In this document: in pieces, positions 23,101-34,760 of the stretch
How positions within the stretch are numbered: position 1 is the stretch's first letter
Layout: the number at the start of each line of letters is the position of its first letter
NCBI GenBank assembly: GCA_026874595.1
Contig: CM049321.1
Coordinates: 46,309,797-46,373,796, forward strand
Reading direction: 5' to 3'
Source of the DNA: Sipunculus nudus
Lineage: Eukaryota; Annelida; Sipuncula; Golfingiida; Sipunculidae
DNA length: 64,000 nt
Notes under the pieces: generated by a model
The model's input: the letters and a program-made list of their open reading frames with translations, nothing else
Database searches by the model: none
Told to the model about the DNA's origin: nothing
Program-made: the position numbers and the translations under genes

Positions 23101-23128
23101 GAACATGCAACGGATCCGTTGCATGTTC
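23101..23128. repeat. 28-bp perfect palindrome
   Basis: Left half GAACATGCAACGGA is followed without spacer by its exact complement, centred on GGATCC. Confidence 0.97.
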
Positions 23129-23212
23129 CAAGGCTTGCATTGTGGAAACTCTCAATGTATGGCTATATCGGACTCAATATATGGCAGGGCCTTATAATGT
23201 TGAGTCCGATTA

Positions 23213-24149
23213 AAATCAGTCTATTTGTCACCTTGATCACTAACATTATCTCTGGTCAACAGAACCCCTGCGATGCGCTTCTGTCCCCAGTTGGCCCCAA
23301 ATGGCTGAAGCGTTTGGGCTAACTAAGGCTATGCATAATGGCTGGGCCTATATGCACAATATTGTACATACACAATACATAGAAATAAAGGAGAGCAGTT
23401 CAAATGGACCTAAGTAAAGTTTTTGAGTGTTTACCATTCAACTTAATGGTGGCCAAATTAAAAGACTATGGTATGTTAGTTATGTTACATTCCTTTCACA
23501 AGTTACATCCAAACAACATCGTGGACAAGTGAATCAGTAATGTATCTGCAGGCACCTGCTCAAACTAGGAGTGGAAGGACTGGAAACAAGTCTTATCTAG
23601 TGCACATAATATACAAAAAAAGCTCAAATAAGGCTGTAATAAATATCATAAAAAAACACTACTTGAGTATGTACTCCAAAACTCCCTTGAATCCTCCATC
23701 ATTTTACACATAAATGGAGGACCCGTGTATGGGGAGTTAGCACTATAGGTGACACGATAATATGCTAGACATGTCTGGTATTCTAGGTAATTATCATTAA
23801 TTCTGCGTTATATGAAGGTGTTATTTAGCCACCAAAATTTCATATACCATTTGGTCTTTCCATCACAGTAAATTATCCAGTCTGAATGGTTCAGAATTTT
23901 CGGTTTTTCCTTTCATTTAGCCAACCCTGGTTGGGGGTCATGTGCAGACACTTTCCATTACATAGCTCCTCCCCTGATCTTAGTTTAGCCTCCAATCACA
24001 CAGGTCATCATGAAGCAAAGACAATATATTTATATTTATACATTTATTCTGTTCTCTCTATTCCACAGCTTTCATTATCCATCTACTTTCTTTTCTTTGC
24101 TACTTTCCTATCTTTCACACCTGACTTTCCATTTTGCATATTTAGCTAA
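23213..24149. other. Intergenic DNA, nothing recognised
   Basis: Short frames at 23074-23322 and 23886-24149 lack any recognisable motif. No repeats supported. Confidence 0.4.
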
Positions 24150-26848
24150 CCTGCCAATACTGAAAGATTCCTTTCAGTATTGGGGTCATAAGGTCAAAGG
24201 CCAATGTCACAGGAGCCATCTGTCTTCATATTCATTTAGAGATTATAACTCTATTTTGGTTTGAATTATGAATTTCAATTTGACTTATGTATGGCCAACC
24301 ACTAAAACAAGAAACCTACATTTAGAGGGTCATCAGCCGGAAGGTTAAGGTCACCACACCCAAATGTTTAGAAAGTTTGTGGTGGCTTTGTAAATGTTTA
24401 ATCCAAAATCTTTAAATTTTGGATTACTTAACAATATGGGTAGAACCACAAGTTTAAAGGATAATGTCACAGGATCATCTTACTGATCTATAATTATATG
24501 CTTAAACAGGCATACAATTAAATACAACTGATGTAATTATGCATCCATTGCTTGGAATACTCTGTTCCTACACCTTCATACATGACTGTCAGTGATTCAT
24601 CGTGGTTAGTGTTTAATACTTTTTTGGGGTCAGTTTCCTCTGTCTCTGCATGTAATCAGGTCTTTATTGTATTTCCACAGTATCACTCAGCCCGCACTAG
24701 AAGTCTAAACACCCTTTTTGGGGGGCCCTTCCTGACCTGTCAGTATAACATTAAAGAATGAACTTGACTTGACTTTGTTCTTCTGCACGTCCTTCTGTCC
24801 GTTTGTTTAGCATTCCACTTTTTTAAAATCAGTATAGCTGCATGTACATATCATTTCTTTCTACCTCATCCAGAAGAAGAGATTTATTTTATGAATTGTA
24901 GATGTTCACCTGTATTTTTGTCTGTCTTTTTATTTCAACTTCTGGCAATCCCTCGACCTATGGTCAACTTATATCAAATTCTGTTTCATTGCTCGAAAAT
25001 AACTTAAGAATTAGACCTTTGTCTTTGGAACACATTACTGGACTTTGAGATACTTTTGTAAACAAAGCGTACATGTAGATTTCTTGTATTGATAGATTGA
25101 GCTTTATATCATATGTATACAAGCATAGCTGTCTGGGCAAGATAAATAATTGGTGTCCATATCCAAATTATGTGTAAGATAAATCATGAATAAAATATAT
25201 CTGTATTCTGATTTAGCTTTCAATAGGCATCTGCTATTACCGGTATCCTAAACATTTTAACAAAAAATTCTTATGAATATGTCAGCTTGAAAAAAAAGCA
25301 TTGTAGAATAAGTCTCACAGTGTGTGTTTACAAACAGTTTTACCAACAGGCCAAGATTCTTACTGTGTCTATAAACAGGCCAAGTCTCAGTCTGCATCTA
25401 TTTATAGCTTTTGCGGACTACAAACTGTATCAGATTAGGCAACAGGTCAAATGTTCAGTCAGTACAGCCATGTGCAGGACAAAAGTTCACTCAGTGCAGA
25501 GGCTGCAGCTGTCATTTTGTTCAGGTTCACTTTAGGCAACTGAGCTTGTTCAGCTCAGTGCAGCCAACTCAAGAGAAGTTTGACATATCAGCATGCAGTT
25601 GGGCATATGTATGTACATGTACATCTCAGATAGCTTCATTGTATACTGGTGGCACCACCTACAATAGTGCACAGTGTATGTCCCCACTTATTTGTCAGGA
25701 GTGATTTGATATATCAGCCTTATATTAGGCATATGGATACAACTTCGGATAGCTTCATCATATAAAAGACTGAAATCTGCCTGTAATTTTGCATGTCCAT
25801 CTATCTTTGATGGCTATCTGGTACACAAGATTGGTGGCGTCAACTACAAACATTTTGTGTCATGTACATTAGTGCCAGTATATCAGGAGTGATGTTAATG
25901 TAATTGGTGCTTAAACTCGGCTTTCAAAATGTTTAGTGCTTGCATTGAACACTTACATGTCACACATGTACTTCAAAACTAATGGTCCAGCATGGAAGCA
26001 CTATACATTATGTATATCCCATTGCACAAATTGGCATAAGGCATGTAGGCCTTGTTAACGTTATTTATATCTTTAAAACTAGGGAAAATATATGTGTGAT
26101 TAAAACCTATTTTACCTTACCATGGTCAAATGTGGATAAAATCTAGACCTAGGTTTTACCCGGATGGTGGGTAAAACATGAAAACTCTGGGATTACCCAT
26201 TTATTATGGTAAACATATGCACTAATAATAAAAATTATTTAAGTGCAATGTTTTAATTTAATATTCAGTTTAAACATTTATACTAGCAAAGCAGGTATCT
26301 CACCAGCTAGGTTTAGATGGAGGCTATTCCCTGCCACTCATTACCTGGAGTTGGCTTCCAGTCTGTATCTCAGTGAAAACTTGTTGTTTATCCTATTATA
26401 CAGCCAAAAAGAACTGGAACCCAAGGGTAAAGACAAGGGGAAATACCAGCAACTTTTATACTGCAGGTAGCATTCTGTACTGTTGGATAGGTTTAGGGGA
26501 CCCACACGTATTGAAAGGGGAAAATGATAATAAACTTGTTGGATTTAACTCTGACAACAATGGTTAATGTTGGCCAATTAATTTAAAGTAATTTTTAAAC
26601 CTTATTCAGTTTAAAGTTTAATTTCAAAGACTTAAGAACTGTTTGAACCAGTAGCAAATTTACAGGTACTAGTATCATTATATTGCCCTGAACCATAAAG
26701 TAATGTGCTTTATGTCCCTCTTCCTGCCCTCCCCATAATGTTAACAACATTTGCGCTCATTTCTTCTAAATAAGACAACAGTTGTAAAATTAGGCCATTA
26801 TCACATGCTTGTCAGCTGAGCGTCATGACCCGTCGGTCAATTGTATAA
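24150..26848 (+). mobile_element. Helentron-like element H, 5' end uncertain
   Basis: The 3' end at 26811-26844 is GTCAGCTGAGCGTCATGACC followed by CGTCGGTCAATTGT. The last 210 bp match the end of element A. The stretch 25290-26060 is colinear with 38690-39560 in element F (landmarks ACAGGTCAAA, TTGATATATCAGCCT and GCATGTAGGCCTTGTT). GTCATAAGGTCAAAGG-type units from about 24180 resemble the core of element D. The 5' boundary was not found. TTAAAGAATGAACTTGACTT at 24751-24770 may be the tail of another inserted element. Confidence 0.6.
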
Positions 26849-28400
26849 AAGCTTCACGGTAGTATTGTTTAAAACATCAGATAGGTGTTTCCCCCCTTAA
26901 AGGTACAAAGATCGTTTTTTTTCACAGTACAGTACTAAACTATTATGACTTAAAAACTTTGCTCATGATATTTACAAAAATCATTGTTGGCAACTTGAAT
27001 GTACTGTGTTACCTGTTGACTTATAATCATTACATCAGGATTGTAAAGATGTCAATTTGAAAACAAATCCGCTCTATATGACCTGCAGTATTAACATTCT
27101 GTATTGCAGAAAAATAAATATTTTATAAATTTAAACTTTTTTCTGGCTTATGATTCCATAATGGGACATCTCTCACACCTTCCAAACAAACGGTAAAATA
27201 TAGATCTAACCAAGGGTTGATGTCTCTGATATATTCAGCCATATCTCTGCGAATGAACTCCTAAAGATATTACTAATATATGTAAATAACAGCCCTCATT
27301 GTCACAGATCACGCTATATGTTGCGTTAGCTGTTGCAGGCATGTGGAAATTGCCCGAACGATCGTTCAGGTAATGCGGTGGTTACGCAAATGGAAACTGG
27401 CGCGAACGAATTTCCATTAACGTATTTTTTCTCTTGAAGATATAGGTGTTTGTTTGATCTCTTACAAAAAGTGAAGAAATGAAACTTTCCAGGGATGATC
27501 AGTCGCTGAGAAATAATTAAAGTTGGCGATCAGGCAGGTTTACTTTCTTTGGCTAACATGAGCGGCCGGCCATTCATTCGCCCTCAAAATTGCGAAATGA
27601 CACCGTTGAACCATGATGTAGTAAGCATGCATTAAGTTGGGGAAATAAAGTGATCATAACATCGGTATATTGTTTAAAATAAGAAATGTACATCGGCAAT
27701 CCGCCGGTATCAAATTTGACATCGCAGTTATGAATATGATCTCATCATTTACCGCCGTTGTATAAAAAAAATGATCTCCAAAAATGAATTATCACCACGT
27801 GTTACCGCCAAATTTGTGTTTAACTTTTCATTAAATGACTGGCCAACGTTCATTAAATCGTTTGATTCTACTCCTGCCAGCGCCCGAGCGCTGGTTCAGG
27901 TGACAAAACAAATACGGGTACATATGTACCCGAATAGGTACCCATGGTTACATGCAGGAACGAAATGTCATGTCATTGGTTCATTTTAACTCATTTGCAC
28001 AGGCCCAGATGGCACTCTCTTCCGAAAAATGCCGACCAGCGACCGCGCATACAAGCGAGCCATTAATGAGGCCTTATGGAAAATGCAAATTTTCGGGGTT
28101 TAGGGCAATTTTGAACGTTTTCATTCAGTTCTCAGACGGAATACGGCTGTCAGACCTTCACGGAGGAGGCCAAGTTCATAACTTGAAAGGAGCCGCTTAT
28201 TTCTCCAGTGGAACACTTTTGAAATTTATCCGCTTTCTATAAATTATAAATCACTCTAAAAAGTTGTTGCGCAGAATTACGTTCTCAGCTGACTAACCCG
28301 CTCATGCATATGACCGTCCACACACAGTTTTCACGGGTATATCTGAACATCGGTTCTTGATGCAGATGTACCGTGGTCGATGTCACAACGCACATTTCTC
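26849..28400. other. Upstream region of ZNF-2, no gene supported
   Basis: The part from about 27330 to 28400 is richer in CpG and lower in AT than its surroundings and holds two non-overlapping-frame open stretches (27771-27989, 27952-28242) without recognisable motifs. By position it could hold the promoter and a non-coding first exon of ZNF-2, but no core promoter element or splice donor could be assigned. Confidence 0.3.
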
Positions 28401-29310
28401 AAAATAAGTCGTGAATTTTAAACGTTTCACCAAAGGATGAAAGAGTCTTAAAGATTTATGCTTGAAATATTTAAATAAATTAACATATAACAAAAATTTT
28501 GCAACACAAATAAAAAGTTAAACACTTTCTAGATAAGTTAATTTTATATCATTATTCACATCTGCCAGTGTGAAACAAGTTTTTTTCAAAGTGGAGGACA
28601 TGTGTGTAAGTATAAGGATTTATTTTTTTTTGTAACGAGAGAGTTTTTTGACGGATGAAAAGGGAAAGGAAAACGTTTAAAGTGTAATTTTATTGAAAGG
28701 GTGCCTAAAATATAGTCTAACACAGTCATATTCAGTTTTAATTCCTATATTCTTTTAAACCATTTTGACAAGGTGTTTCTTTTATCGTTATGTTTCCTCT
28801 TTGTTAAAACAGTGCTTCAACCCGGGGTATTCTATATTTGGTTTATTTTCCTTTAACTACTTAGCATTATGATCAGTGAAGTAATTACTGAATTATCATC
28901 AACTTTCCAATAAAATTATCTGAAATTCTTAGAAGTGTATTTAGGCCTAAGTTTCTTTTAAATTTACGAGACTTGCCAGCTGATTTGTTGATGTTTATAG
29001 ACTTTATGGTTAACATAATACAATTCAATTACATTCTGCAAATGTCCCTTTTACTGGTGAATGCTAATTATATACAAATGTAGGTTTCATTTTCTGAAAT
29101 GGGTTATGCAAAACCAGTGGGTTACGCGGTTTTGATTCTGCGTAACACGTTTATGGGTTACACAAGATTTATAATTTCAACATGCCTGTGTTATTTATTG
29201 TTTAATCCATGTAAAGACACAACTGTGGCATTTTTAATCAGAATACAATCCTGATCTCTTATCATTTATCAGTTCATCTTATTTACTTTGTTTTGACTGT
29301 TGTTTTGCAG
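28401..29310 (+). other. Probable intron upstream of the ZNF-2 coding exon
   Basis: AT-rich and non-coding, ending in a polypyrimidine stretch and acceptor TTTTGCAG at 29303-29310. Confidence 0.5.
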
Positions 29311-29320
29311 TTTCCTTGAA

Positions 29321-31273
29321 ATGGATCAAGACCAACTGATAGCACATGACGTGGAGGCGTTTATTAAAGACGAGGCGATTAATAAAGAAGAAAAAGGCCT
29401 TGAACTTGAGATGAGCAGTGAGGGGATTAAAGAAAACATTACATTTGACGAGGAACAACTTGGTACATCAACATCGACAGGAATCTATACCCTAAAGTGT
29501 GATACAATGCTTAAAAAGGAGATGACAGAGGAATTCATAATTCATGTAGAGAATATGCTTTCCGATACTTCAGATGAATTATATAATTTTCGTCCCATTA
29601 AGTCTGAGTCTTTAGAAGGAAAAAGCATGCAGATAAATGATACGATTAAACAGGAAAAGACAGGAGGAATTACAGTTCATGTAGAAAGTATAATTTCAAA
29701 TACATCAGAAGTTAGATCAGATTTGTGTTCCATTAAATCTGAGTCTTCAGGTGAAAAAAACATGCAGCAAAATGGTACAGGTTTCAGATGTCAAGTCTGT
29801 GAAAACTATTTCTCTGATGAAAAAACATTACGAAAACACATAGAAAGCCATACAAATAAAAATATAGGAATCTTGATTTGTGACAAATATTCTGTTAACC
29901 CAAGTGACATGAAGCAATATATCAGAAAGCTAGCTGGACTGAAACATGAACAAAGTGGCAAAAGTTTCTCCCATTCATCTAATTTGACTAGATGTAAAAT
30001 TCTTACTGTAGAGAAGCCATTCGAGTGTAAACATTGCGGTAAATGTTTCTCCAAATTTCCTCATCTCATGAAACACAACCGGACTCATACAGGACAAAAA
30101 CAGTTCAGATGTGATTTTTGTGACAAAGGTTTCTTTGAATCATATGCTCTGAAAGAGCATAAAAAAATTCATACAGGAGAGAAACCATTCAAATGTGAAA
30201 ATTGCGGAAAAGGTTTCACCCTCTCGTCTTATCTGACTAAGCATAAGAAAATTCATACACGAGAGAAACCATTTAAATGTGAACAGTGTGGTAAATGTTT
30301 CGTCAGTTCTACTCATCTCAAGAGACACACCCGGACTCATACTGGAGAAAAACAGTTCAGATGTGATTATTGTGACAAAGGTTTCTCTGGATCGTATGCT
30401 CTAAAAATTCATAAAAGAATTCATACTGGAGAGAAACCATTCAAATGTGAACAATGCGGCAAAAGTTTCACCCAGTCGGCCTCTCTGATGAACCACACGA
30501 AAATTCATTTTGCAGAGAAGCAATTCAAATGTGAACATTGTGGTAAATGTTTCTCATCTTCCTCTTATCTCATGACACACAACCAGATCCATACTGGACA
30601 AAAACAGTTCAGATGTGATTGTTGTGACAAATGTTTCTCTGGATCATCCGCTCTAAAACTTCATAAAAGAATTCATAATGGAGAGAAACCATTCAAATGT
30701 GAACAATGTGGCATATGTTTCTCAAATTCCGCTAATCTCATGAGACACAATTGGATTCATACTGGGCAAAAACAGTTCCAGTGTGATCATTGTGACAAAA
30801 GTTTCTGTGATTCATATAAACTTAAAGTTCATTTAAGAATTCATACTGGAGAGAAGCCATTCAGATGTGAACAGTGTGGCAAAAGTTTCACCCAGTCGCA
30901 TTCGCTGACCACACACATGAGAGTTCATACTGGGGAGAAACCGTTCAAATGTGAAGAGTGTGGCAAATGTTTCACCCAGTTGGCAACTCTGACAAAACAC
31001 AAGAAAATTCACCTTGGAGACAAGCCATTCGAATGTGAGCAATGTGGCAAATCATTCTCTAATTCCTCTAACCTCATGAGACACAGCTGGACCCATACGC
31101 GACAAAATGGGTTCACATGTGATTTTTGTGAAAAAAGTTTCTGTGATTCATATCAACTTAAAGTTCATAAAAGAATTCATACAGGAGAAAAGCCATTCAA
31201 ATGTGAACAATGTGGCAAAAGTTACACTCAGTCGGCCTCTCTTAGCACCCACATGAGAATTCATACTCGATAG
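29321..31273 (+). CDS. ZNF-2: C2H2 zinc-finger protein, 16 fingers (terminal coding exon)
   Basis: The product has 650 residues from the ATG at 29321, ten bases after acceptor AG 29309-29310; the upstream in-frame TTG lies in the splice site and is not used. The N-terminus (1-153) is acidic, with hydrophobic-K-x-E motifs at about 15 (IKDE), 64 (LKKE), 93 (IKSE), 109 (IKQE) and 138 (IKSE). Residues 71-96 and 116-141 are an internal duplication in which I/V-H-V precedes IKSE by the same distance. A first finger at about 154-177 is followed by a degraded finger-like stretch, then 15 consecutive canonical fingers with TGEKP or TGQKQ linkers. Fingers fall into a repeating three-type order. It is presumably a nuclear DNA-binding protein with unknown target. 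The stop truncates an array whose relics continue downstream. Confidence 0.93.
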   Translation: MDQDQLIAHDVEAFIKDEAINKEEKGLELEMSSEGIKENITFDEEQLGTSTSTGIYTLKCDTMLKKEMTEEFIIHVENMLSDTSDELYNFRPIKSESLEGKSMQINDTIKQEKTGGITVHVESIISNTSEVRSDLCSIKSESSGEKNMQQNGTGFRCQVCENYFSDEKTLRKHIESHTNKNIGILICDKYSVNPSDMKQYIRKLAGLKHEQSGKSFSHSSNLTRCKILTVEKPFECKHCGKCFSKFPHLMKHNRTHTGQKQFRCDFCDKGFFESYALKEHKKIHTGEKPFKCENCGKGFTLSSYLTKHKKIHTREKPFKCEQCGKCFVSSTHLKRHTRTHTGEKQFRCDYCDKGFSGSYALKIHKRIHTGEKPFKCEQCGKSFTQSASLMNHTKIHFAEKQFKCEHCGKCFSSSSYLMTHNQIHTGQKQFRCDCCDKCFSGSSALKLHKRIHNGEKPFKCEQCGICFSNSANLMRHNWIHTGQKQFQCDHCDKSFCDSYKLKVHLRIHTGEKPFRCEQCGKSFTQSHSLTTHMRVHTGEKPFKCEECGKCFTQLATLTKHKKIHLGDKPFECEQCGKSFSNSSNLMRHSWTHTRQNGFTCDFCEKSFCDSYQLKVHKRIHTGEKPFKCEQCGKSYTQSASLSTHMRIHTR

Positions 31274-31520
31274 AAATCATTCAGGTGTGGTCATTTTGAC
31301 AAATAGTTCTCGCAGTCATCTGATCTGACCAAACCTCCGAATTCATACTTTAGAGAAACTACTCAAATGTGAACAATTTTGAAAGTGTTTCACAGATTCA
31401 TTGAAACTAGCTTAGCTCAAGATCATTTATACTGGAGAAGAACATTCAAATATGAACATATGGCAAATGTTTCAGATTGTCATCTTAACTTGCCAAGCAC
31501 AACATAATTCATAATGACAT
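31274..31520 (+). pseudogene. Relic zinc fingers downstream of ZNF-2
   Basis: Beyond the TAG the sequence still shows finger and linker remnants: in frame, a K-S-F-R-C-G-H-F-D-K stretch, then further stops and frameshifts, with ACTGGAGAAGAACATTCAAA near 31431 as a decayed linker. The array was once longer and has been cut back by a nonsense mutation. Confidence 0.8.
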
Positions 31521-31559
31521 TAAAATCTTTGTATGGACTCCATGTGGCCTTTTTTTTTG

Positions 31560-32440
31560 CTTATTTTTTCATACAAAAAAAATGGTGGCGCAAACTGCAA
31601 ACATTTTTGCACAGGGGCCATCTGTTCGTCTGCCTTGGGCTAAAATAACTCATATCTCTGCAGTGGATGGACTTATTTATCTGAAATTTTGCATGCGTAT
31701 ACATTCTGGATAGCATCCTTGATTTTATGACAGGTGGCGCCACCGACATTCACGTTCACGCTGCAGACATCCATGCTAATATCTCCAGACTTGTTTGACG
31801 TATCTTCATGAATTTTTTTTATGTGATATAGATCTCACATAGCTCTTTATCATACACAAAACTGGTGGCGCAACCGGTAGCCATTTTTGCACAGCCTCCA
31901 TCTGTTCGTCTACCTTAGGGTAATCACTCATATATCTGCAGTGGTTGGACTTATTTCCTGAAATTTTGCATGCGTATACATCTTGAATAACTTCCTTGAT
32001 TTTATGACAGGTGGCGCCACCTACATTCACGTTCACGCTGCAGACATCCATGCTGATATCTCCGGACTGGTTTGACGTATGTTCATGAAATTTTGTATGT
32101 TTATATATAGATCTGAACTTTTTCATGTGATTAGATCTCATATAGCTCTTAAAAATCATACACAAAACTGGTGGCGTCACCTGCAACCATGTTTGCACAG
32201 CGTCCATATATTTATCTGCTGTGGGATAAAATCACTCATGTCTCGGCAGTAGTTTGACTTATCCACCTGAATTTTTGCATATATATACATCTTGGATAGT
32301 TTCTCTTTCAAATAAGAGGAGGCGCCACCTACAATCATGTTAACATGGCAAACATCTATGCTAAGATGCAACACATCTCACTCTATTTCCCCTTGCCACT
32401 CAATCCATGCCTCGAGAACTTCACCCGTCCTTCACTCTGA
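31560..32440 (+). repeat. Family L tandem array, about three units of 280-305 bp
   Basis: CTGGTGGCGCAAC-type landmarks recur near 31582, 31864 and 32169. Perfect GGTGGCGCCACC palindromes lie at 31733-31744 and 32010-32021. Units share GCATGCGTATACAT, TTCACGCTGCAGACATCCAT and GATCTCACATAGCTCTT. Minus-strand frames across the array are artefacts of the repeat. Confidence 0.8.
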
Positions 32441-33000
32441 TTGCTGGTTATGTTAATCCGGTGAGAAACTGTATTGGTTAATACTCATCATGAATTATAC
32501 CAAATCTGTCAGATATTTGGTAAGTCATAGTAGTGCTACCAAAATGTGGTGACCTCTGACCTTATTAAATATGCATGGATTTTGCTGGAAATATTACTTA
32601 GGCGAGATAGTTTATTGATTAACATTTATTGTTGAGTTTATAAAAATTCATTTTATTCCTTGTACAGTATCGCGACGACACGACGAAATGGACTATACAA
32701 AGCAGCCTGGTTACCTCTGACCTTATTAAATAAGCGTGAATTTTGCTGCGAATTTAAATGAGGTGAGAAACTCTATTGGTAAATATGTGTAATGTGTTTC
32801 AAGAAAATCCATATGATTTTCGATAAGTCACCCCGGTGTCTCATCAAAGAGATACGCAGTTGTGATGAGTTTTTTGAAAATCCATCAAAGCCCCGGTAAG
32901 CAATAGCGGCGACACTAAATGTTAACTGACGAGCGGATAAAACCTTCCCACCATAATACGTCCCGTCATAGACGGGCGTATAAACACTTTCATTTGTTTA
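32441..33000 (-). mobile_element. Dispersed family P element (minus orientation)
   Basis: The terminus near 32949-32986 reads TACGTCCCGTCATAGACGGG then CGTATAAACA, the complement of the start of the copy at 44434. It forms a hairpin. The body has diverged tandem units with GACCTTATTAAATA and GCTGCGAATTTAAAT. Non-coding. Confidence 0.7.
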
Positions 33001-33317
33001 CATTGCAGACATGTTTTATATTCACATCATTGCGACTAGACATAACCCAGTTAATGTTCTTGTTAGATTTATAATAAATAATAAATTTATTTCCGATAAC
33101 TCAAATGTTTTTATCATGATAACTCAAATATGTTTATCAACCCATGCAAGCTGCTGGAAATAATATGTAACCCATCTCTCGAAAGGATCCACAAAATGGT
33201 TAAATATTGAAAACATTTGTACACAGGTAATTAGCATATTCCCGTCCTCTCCCCGTGTACCATCCCTGCTTGTGTGGCGCTCCTCACTCTCTGTCTCTAA
33301 CTCCCTCTCTGTGTCTG

Positions 33318-33362
33318 TCTCCCCCCCCCCCCCCCTTCTCTCTCTCTCTCTCTCTCTCTCTT
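33318..33362. repeat. Poly-C plus (TC)n tract
   Basis: Homopolymer C run followed by a CT dinucleotide tract. Confidence 0.9.
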
Positions 33363-33524
33363 GATTGAGCATTGGTTTCATGACAGGGCATTTACTGAAG
33401 GACGAATAGTCTTAGTGGAAAATTTAGTGGACGAATCCCAAGTTGTAACCAAAAAAAAAAAAAACCTGGGCGATCTAGTTCCAAGGTGTCTGAATAAAAA
33501 ACACTGTACTATACATTAATGAAA

Positions 33525-34025
33525 ACATGTCTAGAAACACTCGCTTTTTCATTTCTAAGACCAAACCTAAAAACTGCTGCAACTGACTTTAAATCAAATC
33601 AGATTCCAGATACGGATCGAGGTTGAAGTTAATCCTGAATCACTCATATTTTGCCACACAGAGTAATTCATACGAAAATATGGGGGTGGGGCATTGGGGT
33701 AATCAGACACAAGTACAATTAATTGATATTTGATAAAACAATTAAATGATGTCGGATGCCAAGTCGGATGATAAGTCGGACGCTATGCTCGGATGCCAGT
33801 GAAAAACAACAACAAACAGAAAAATCACAATATGTGTATTTTTTTTTTTATTTTTTTGGATGGGTGTAAAATAAAGAAATCATGTAAATTTAATACATAG
33901 ATCGAGAGACTGTTTTCTTAATTTACAAAAAACGATGCGCATTTATTCTTTAGAATTATTATCTGTGAGATACTCAAAGCTTATAACAATTGCTTTTTAA
34001 ATAAAACTTTGTAGATCTTTAAATC

Positions 34026-34077
<52 letters not shown>

Positions 34078-34213
34078 GCACAAGATGAGTACGTACGTTT
34101 ACATAATTTCTATTTCAAGAAACAAGTCGTGGAGTCAAGGCTGATCGCATCTTTCATTTAAGAACATCCGAGTTATTTATCATGAAATTCTATGAACGGA
34201 AAGAACTAAATTT

Positions 34214-34259
<46 letters not shown>

Positions 34260-34500
34260 CACGATTTTGCATCCAACATCTGACTACGACATCCCGGTTT
34301 TAGTCCATAATAAATACTTTTCCAGTAGTTCACGTTTATGTCAAAATTTTAGTATATATAAAAAGTAATCCATTATCGCTCATTCTCCAAGCTCAGGTGA
34401 ACCAAGACGTAACAGACACAAAAAAGTTGAACAGTTTAAGAGCTATACTTCCTTTGTGTTGAAAGGTATGTTGTATTTTAATTTAACATAGGGAGCGACT
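33525..34500 (+). repeat. Large dispersed repeat, copy 2, with preserved empty site
   Basis: Colinear with dispersed pieces of copy 1 (7177-7540, 9150-9210, 11140-11241, 13386-13545). At 34330-34350 it reads TCAAAATTTTAGTATATA without interruption, the pre-insertion form of the TIR element target at 11241/13386. CGGATGCC-like motifs (33757-33800) and TA tracts (34027-34072, 34216-34256) are included. Non-coding. Confidence 0.8.
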
Positions 34501-34539
34501 ATAGAATTTCAATTAGTGCCTACGGGGGAATAGTCTTAG

Positions 34540-34760
34540 TCAAGGAAAATGTTCTTGGTGTCTTTGTCTAGTAATTCCTATGTGGTTTCGTCTGTTATTC
34601 GCATATCTGCTGTGTCTCCATCTGGTGGTGAACCTGTAATGAGAAATCCATGATTTATTAGTACACATAACATGCAATTGTGAAGCTCTTGACCAGGTCT
34701 CGAACCACCAAGCGTGTGATAACATGTCCTATGCGCTAACAATGCGCCATAGAATACGAG
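34540..34760 (-). mobile_element. tRNA-derived SINE-like element
   Basis: Minus strand: A-box-like TAGCGCATAGG (complement of about 34728-34738) precedes a B-box GGTTCGAGACC (complement of about 34699-34709) by about 30 bases, followed by about 150 bases of unrelated body. The acceptor arms needed for a functional tRNA are not evident. Confidence 0.5.

Noticed and set aside
24751-24772. AATGAACTTGACTTGACTTT as a LINE or SINE tail
   Set aside because: Resembles known tandem 3' tails, but no coding relic or internal promoter was found upstream, so the element type cannot be supported.
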